A stretch of 64,000 nt of DNA, taken from NCBI GenBank assembly GCA_030248065.1, contig JASAMV010005997.1:1-64000 (forward strand), written 5' to 3'. The translations under genes were made by a program, and so were the position numbers. Below the pieces are notes generated by a model, which saw only the letters and a program-made list of their open reading frames with translations, was not told the origin of the DNA and searched no databases. This document shows, one piece after another, positions 60,401 to 64,000 of this stretch (its first letter is position 1; every line of letters begins with the position of its first letter). Origin of the DNA: Rhynchonema sp. JSB1_4. Taxonomy: Eukaryota; Nematoda; Chromadorea; Monhysterida; Xyalidae.

Positions 60401-61985
60401 ATTTCATTAAAAGTGCCAAAAGACGACATGATGATGTGTTCTGTTAGGGTAAAGGAGCACATGCTTGTAACGTTTCGTGTTACAGTGAAACATTACTACT
60501 GACCCTATAGCTTAATGATGAAAAATCTCATGTTTTCTGAATATGGATCATTATACTTGTTTGTGTGATTAGCTTTTTGTCCCGGGCACAACACGGAGCA
60601 ATAATACCGTAGGTTTAGGTTGCACAACCGCACCGACCAACCAATGTAAACTTATACATATAGCTGCATATTGCGTATAGGCAAGTTGCGCAAGGGTCGG
60701 GAGTGTTCTGAGTACCGTTTCATGAAACGCGCATAAAGGAAAGGCTACCGCGTACCCGAGATACTTTATAATCAAAACACAAGCATGACCGTACAGATCT
60801 ACCGAAATCCTTAAGACTACATATATGTACGTGGTCCGTCCAGCGCATGGGAAAGTGGCTGGATTTTTGAAGAAAAACTCAGAAAAAAAGCTAACACAAT
60901 GCAATAATTGTATTCGCTGCGCTTTGCAGCCGCGCTCTACGCCGCTCTGTACCTGTATACCAATGCAACATGAAGGAAAAAGCTACAGCTACACACAGTG
61001 CCTACAAACGTGGCGCAGTTAAAGCTACGGTACGGGATATTTCGATCCGTGTTAATCTTAAGCAGGTTATGCGTGCAGCAAGTGTCTGAAATAGGCTTTC
61101 TGCCACGCTCGAAGCAAACAATACAACAATGAAGAGTCCACAGCAACATTTGGTGTGCATACACAGGTTGCAGTGCTATGCCATGTGTGTATGCAACCAA
61201 GTCCAACACCGAGGAGCAAATACGTACGTATACGACTCAAAGTACCGTAACCGGCTCACAAATGTCGCAAACTTCAATTCATCTCTGGCAGAAAACGCTG
61301 GGAAAACACCGCCGTCCGTCATAATACGGCACGAAGTCAAGAGGCCAATTCAAAATCTTATGCCAATGAATCGGCACGGAAGCCCCATATTCAACCCGAC
61401 CTATAGATCATCTGCGGCCGCGTTATCCCATGACCATTTAGATGTCCAAGTTGTTGAGGCTAATCACCACTTGTTTCGGCGTTGCACAGGTGCGTGCAAC
61501 GTTGAATCAGCCACCTTTTGGTGGGTCTGCGACAGAAAGTACCCTTCGTTGGACCGTTTCTGTGTGGATTTACGTCCCATAATTCCCCCCGCAGCTTCAT
61601 TTCGGTGGACGTGTGAAAGCTGTAGACTCGCGCCAGCCTGGCGGTAACGGCAGTGCCTATTCGATTGTCTCTATATGTCTTTCTTATTATTTATTTATTT
61701 GTGATGGCGCGCAGCACCATAGAGCAGTGCATCCACTTGACTTTATGCGGGCGGTAGCGCGGCATTAAATATGGGGAGGCTGCTGGGAATGCCATCGTTG
61801 CGTAACATCTTGGAATACGGTAATTTAAGGGTGACTACAATAGTGCACATTGAGATTGAATCACCATTTTATTAGGTACAGAATTTTTAAGTGATTAGAG
61901 GGGCGTGATTCCAATTCCAAATGGTGCCCGTCGAACGTGACCCGACTTGTTAGGATTACGGTAAATCGGGTCAGGCAGACGGCGC
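57490..61985. other. Gene-poor region upstream of RBPJ
   Basis: No gene recognised. One possible exon-like stretch lies at 59473-59524 (plus): an acceptor TTATTTACAG, a frame reading FLERFWASYHMRNLTDY, and a donor GGTAAGCAG; the frame stays open to 59701. The frame at 61129-61647 has no family resemblance. Sequence character differs from the left part: fewer palindromes, more TACGTA-like words, and an ATT microsatellite at 60159-60172. RBPJ promoter elements should lie just right of 57490. Confidence 0.4.
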
Positions 61986-62781
61986 CTAAAGCTGCTTATT
62001 ATTATAATTATTATTATTACTGGCAGAGGCACCAATGTTAAAAATGAAAAGACTGTGTGAAAGCATGAGAACAAAACCAGGTACAAACACAGATGTGCCC
62101 TTCCTTGACACGTGGTCGCGGTCGGCGCTGACGGTTCTATATACAGTATTACAATAAAGCACCGACTCCATATTTGGGCTGTTATAACCTTTCAGTGCAA
62201 CAGTCAGAAAGAGGGCCTTTGAGTGGAAATGTACAAAATCTGATTTCCATGTCTTACCAAAGCAGAAGCGCGGTGTTTTGTCTTTGCCATTTAAATGGCG
62301 GCACGTATAGTCTTCCACTTGTTTATGTGTTACCACCAACCGCAAGTCATGGGCACGCATTGGTTAGGTATACATGCTGTTCAAACTATTCACGGAGCAT
62401 CTACACGTAGGATCAATGCCCTTCTGCTTGTGGCAGGCATACCAACATTATAATATGGTAATTGTTTGTAACTGCATGTGTAAGCAGAAGCTTCGTTATA
62501 TAGTTTGGCACTCGTGGTTTGAAACTGCACGTATGCAGGCTTAATGAAGATGCGCTGATCAACACGAAGCAACACAACGGAGTATATACATAGTGCCCAG
62601 ACTGCGTTGCCATACGCTTGCTGCTTCTCTAAAAAGAACACATCAGAACTCCGAGCCAAAGGGGCCAACCACAAACGAACCTACCAGCATAAAGCATCAT
62701 TTGCACCGCCATAGGATCAAGATCAACGTCTTCGAACTCCATTACGTTTTGATCTACAGATAAACTTTCAGAAAAATTCAT
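61986..62781 (-). CDS. Candidate gene, unrecognised, 161 residues
   Basis: Three exons fit: 62685-62781 (ATG; donor CTG/GTAGGT), 62443-62628 (acceptor TTTTTAG, donor TTG/GTATGC), 61986-62188 (stop TAG); 486 nt in frame. It reads MNFSESLSVDQNVMEFEDVD at the start, a possible hydrophobic segment in the middle (VWALCIYSVVLLRV) and another near the end (VFVPGFVLMLSHSLFIF). Splice sites are good but no family is recognised, and the third exon ends in an Asn run from an ATT microsatellite, so its end may be wrong. Confidence 0.3.
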
Positions 62782-63196
62782 ACTTTTTTCGTTTTTTTTT
62801 GTTCAAACAGCTGCAGTGGAAGCAAAATGATGTATAATTTAAACTGGTCGCGTGGCGTTTAGGTGTTGGATGTTACCAAACAAGCAGGCAACCTTATCTA
62901 ACTGGCAAGTTACACAGCTCAGAGTAATGTCCATGCGCAAAGTGAACACATATAGGGCTCGGCGTAACGCAAGATTCTGACAAATTTACTGTACCCAAGG
63001 ATTGACAGTCTGAGGGGAGGGTCAGTGGTAGGTAGGCAGCTGACGCGTTTATGCTGTTTGTTTACTTTTGTTTTTGGTTAACTGTTTTTGTTACAGCTAA
63101 TCAGTCATAGTGGTGCAGACTTCAAAGTTATTGGTTTTGGTACATTCCAACCTAGCGTTAGCAACAAGGCTTTAATCAAAATCCAATCACATTTAC

Positions 63197-63332
63197 CTGC
63201 TAAGTGCCTTCCTCTGCCAAGAGTAACCAGTGCACCGTGGGAGCATCGATCGGATCTGACCGCCATCAAATAAGCTCTCAGGGACGAGATATCGTTTGGG
63301 TGGACCTCGTCCAGAACCGTTGTCCAATTCAT
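63197..63332 (-). other. Candidate first exon, unrecognised
   Basis: ATG at 63332, a frame reading MNWTTVLDEVHPNDISSLRA and on through RSDRCSHGALVTLGRGRHLA, then a donor CAG/GTAAAT. No matching next exon was found within the window. It could be part of the candidate gene to its left under another splice pattern, or chance. Confidence 0.2.
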
Positions 63333-63985
63333 TTCAATCAGATTTTAAAGTTTGTTTCTACTTGCAAACATCCATTCGTCTTCATTATATGTGCTCAGGC
63401 ACTGCGTGGGATGTTTAGGACGTGAGTTGCATGATACTTTGTATAGCCATCATACGAGAGTCAAACGATCATTAGGCACACCGTGACGTTGGCAAGCCAT
63501 GTTATTACCGTGTTAATGGTCTGGTGTCACGGACTAATGAGATACTAGTAGCACGAAAGTTGTGGCATCAAAGCGTTTTGCATAAATAATAGCACAAAAC
63601 TTATACTTATTACAGCCCAGACAGCGGCGGAGGGCCCTAAAATAGTTGCATGCAGGCAATGCATGAGCTTCACCGGTTACCAAATGAGGCATGCACGATG
63701 ATTCACAGTCTTACAGACAGACCATCATGTCTGGGGCAGTGTTTTTGGCTGACATTTTACCTTCACTGCACTTCGTGGCATCACGGCGGAAAATGTCAAC
63801 AGCTTTGGTTTTTCATCTTCTGCCCCATTGTTCACGGCGCTCCAAGTGTTTATGTTCACAATCACAAAGTGCAATTATACCACACCATACCAATTTTATT
63901 CCGCGACTTTTCAGGCCCAGTTTTTCAGGCCAGGCCGATTCAGGCCCAGCATATTTGACCCATTTACTTTTACCCATTTTACCCA

Positions 63986-64000
63986 TTAGGCTTAGGCTTA
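63986..64000 (+). repeat. TTAGGC telomere-type repeat at the right edge
   Basis: Two and a half perfect copies of TTAGGC run into the end of the window, preceded by degenerate CAGGCCCA and TTACCCAT repeats from about 63914. TTAGGC is the canonical nematode telomere unit. Whether this is a chromosome end or an interstitial tract depends on sequence to the right. Confidence 0.6.

Noticed and set aside
57490..64000. Integrated virus or Polinton-type element in the right part
   Set aside because: No polymerase, integrase, protease or capsid motif could be seen in any frame.

Overview
The window is eukaryotic nuclear DNA, most likely from a nematode. Genes are split into many short exons with GT...AG introns. 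A DUF273-type gene, a family I know almost only from nematodes, sits at 38.9-41.8 kb. The nematode telomere hexamer TTAGGC appears at the right edge and, degenerate, at several internal places. The species cannot be named; repeat load, gene spacing and intron sizes do not look like Caenorhabditis.

Ten multi-exon genes could be reconstructed by hand. For every gene whose two ends lie in the window, the chosen exons sum to a whole number of codons, except the sirtuin. From left to right: RUFY-like RUN-domain/coiled-coil protein (-, 3' end beyond the left edge); DCP1 decapping cofactor (-); a divergent M3-family oligopeptidase whose zinc motif HEFGH reads REFGR (+); VPS26 retromer subunit (+); a GSK3-family kinase with an altered catalytic loop (-); a secreted fibrinogen-domain protein (+); a DUF273 type II membrane protein, glycosyltransferase-like (-); an unrecognised 301-residue protein (+); a SIRT6/7-type sirtuin lacking part of its catalytic domain in this sequence (+); and the Notch transcription factor RBPJ/Su(H)/LAG-1 (-). 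The last 6.5 kb holds only weak gene candidates.

The genes do not form one pathway. RUFY and VPS26 both belong to endosomal trafficking, DCP1 to mRNA decay, and RBPJ and the GSK3-like kinase to signalling or transcription. Neighbours are mostly divergent or convergent. M3 and VPS26 are in tandem, 443 bp apart, with poly(A) signals between them.

Introns and intergenic DNA are full of short non-autonomous elements: palindromic foldbacks, several MITE families with recognisable terminal inverted repeats (some present two or three times here), and short dispersed motifs. The decamer TGAAACATCA occurs 12 times. No transposase gene was recognised. No rRNA gene, confident tRNA gene or CRISPR array was seen.
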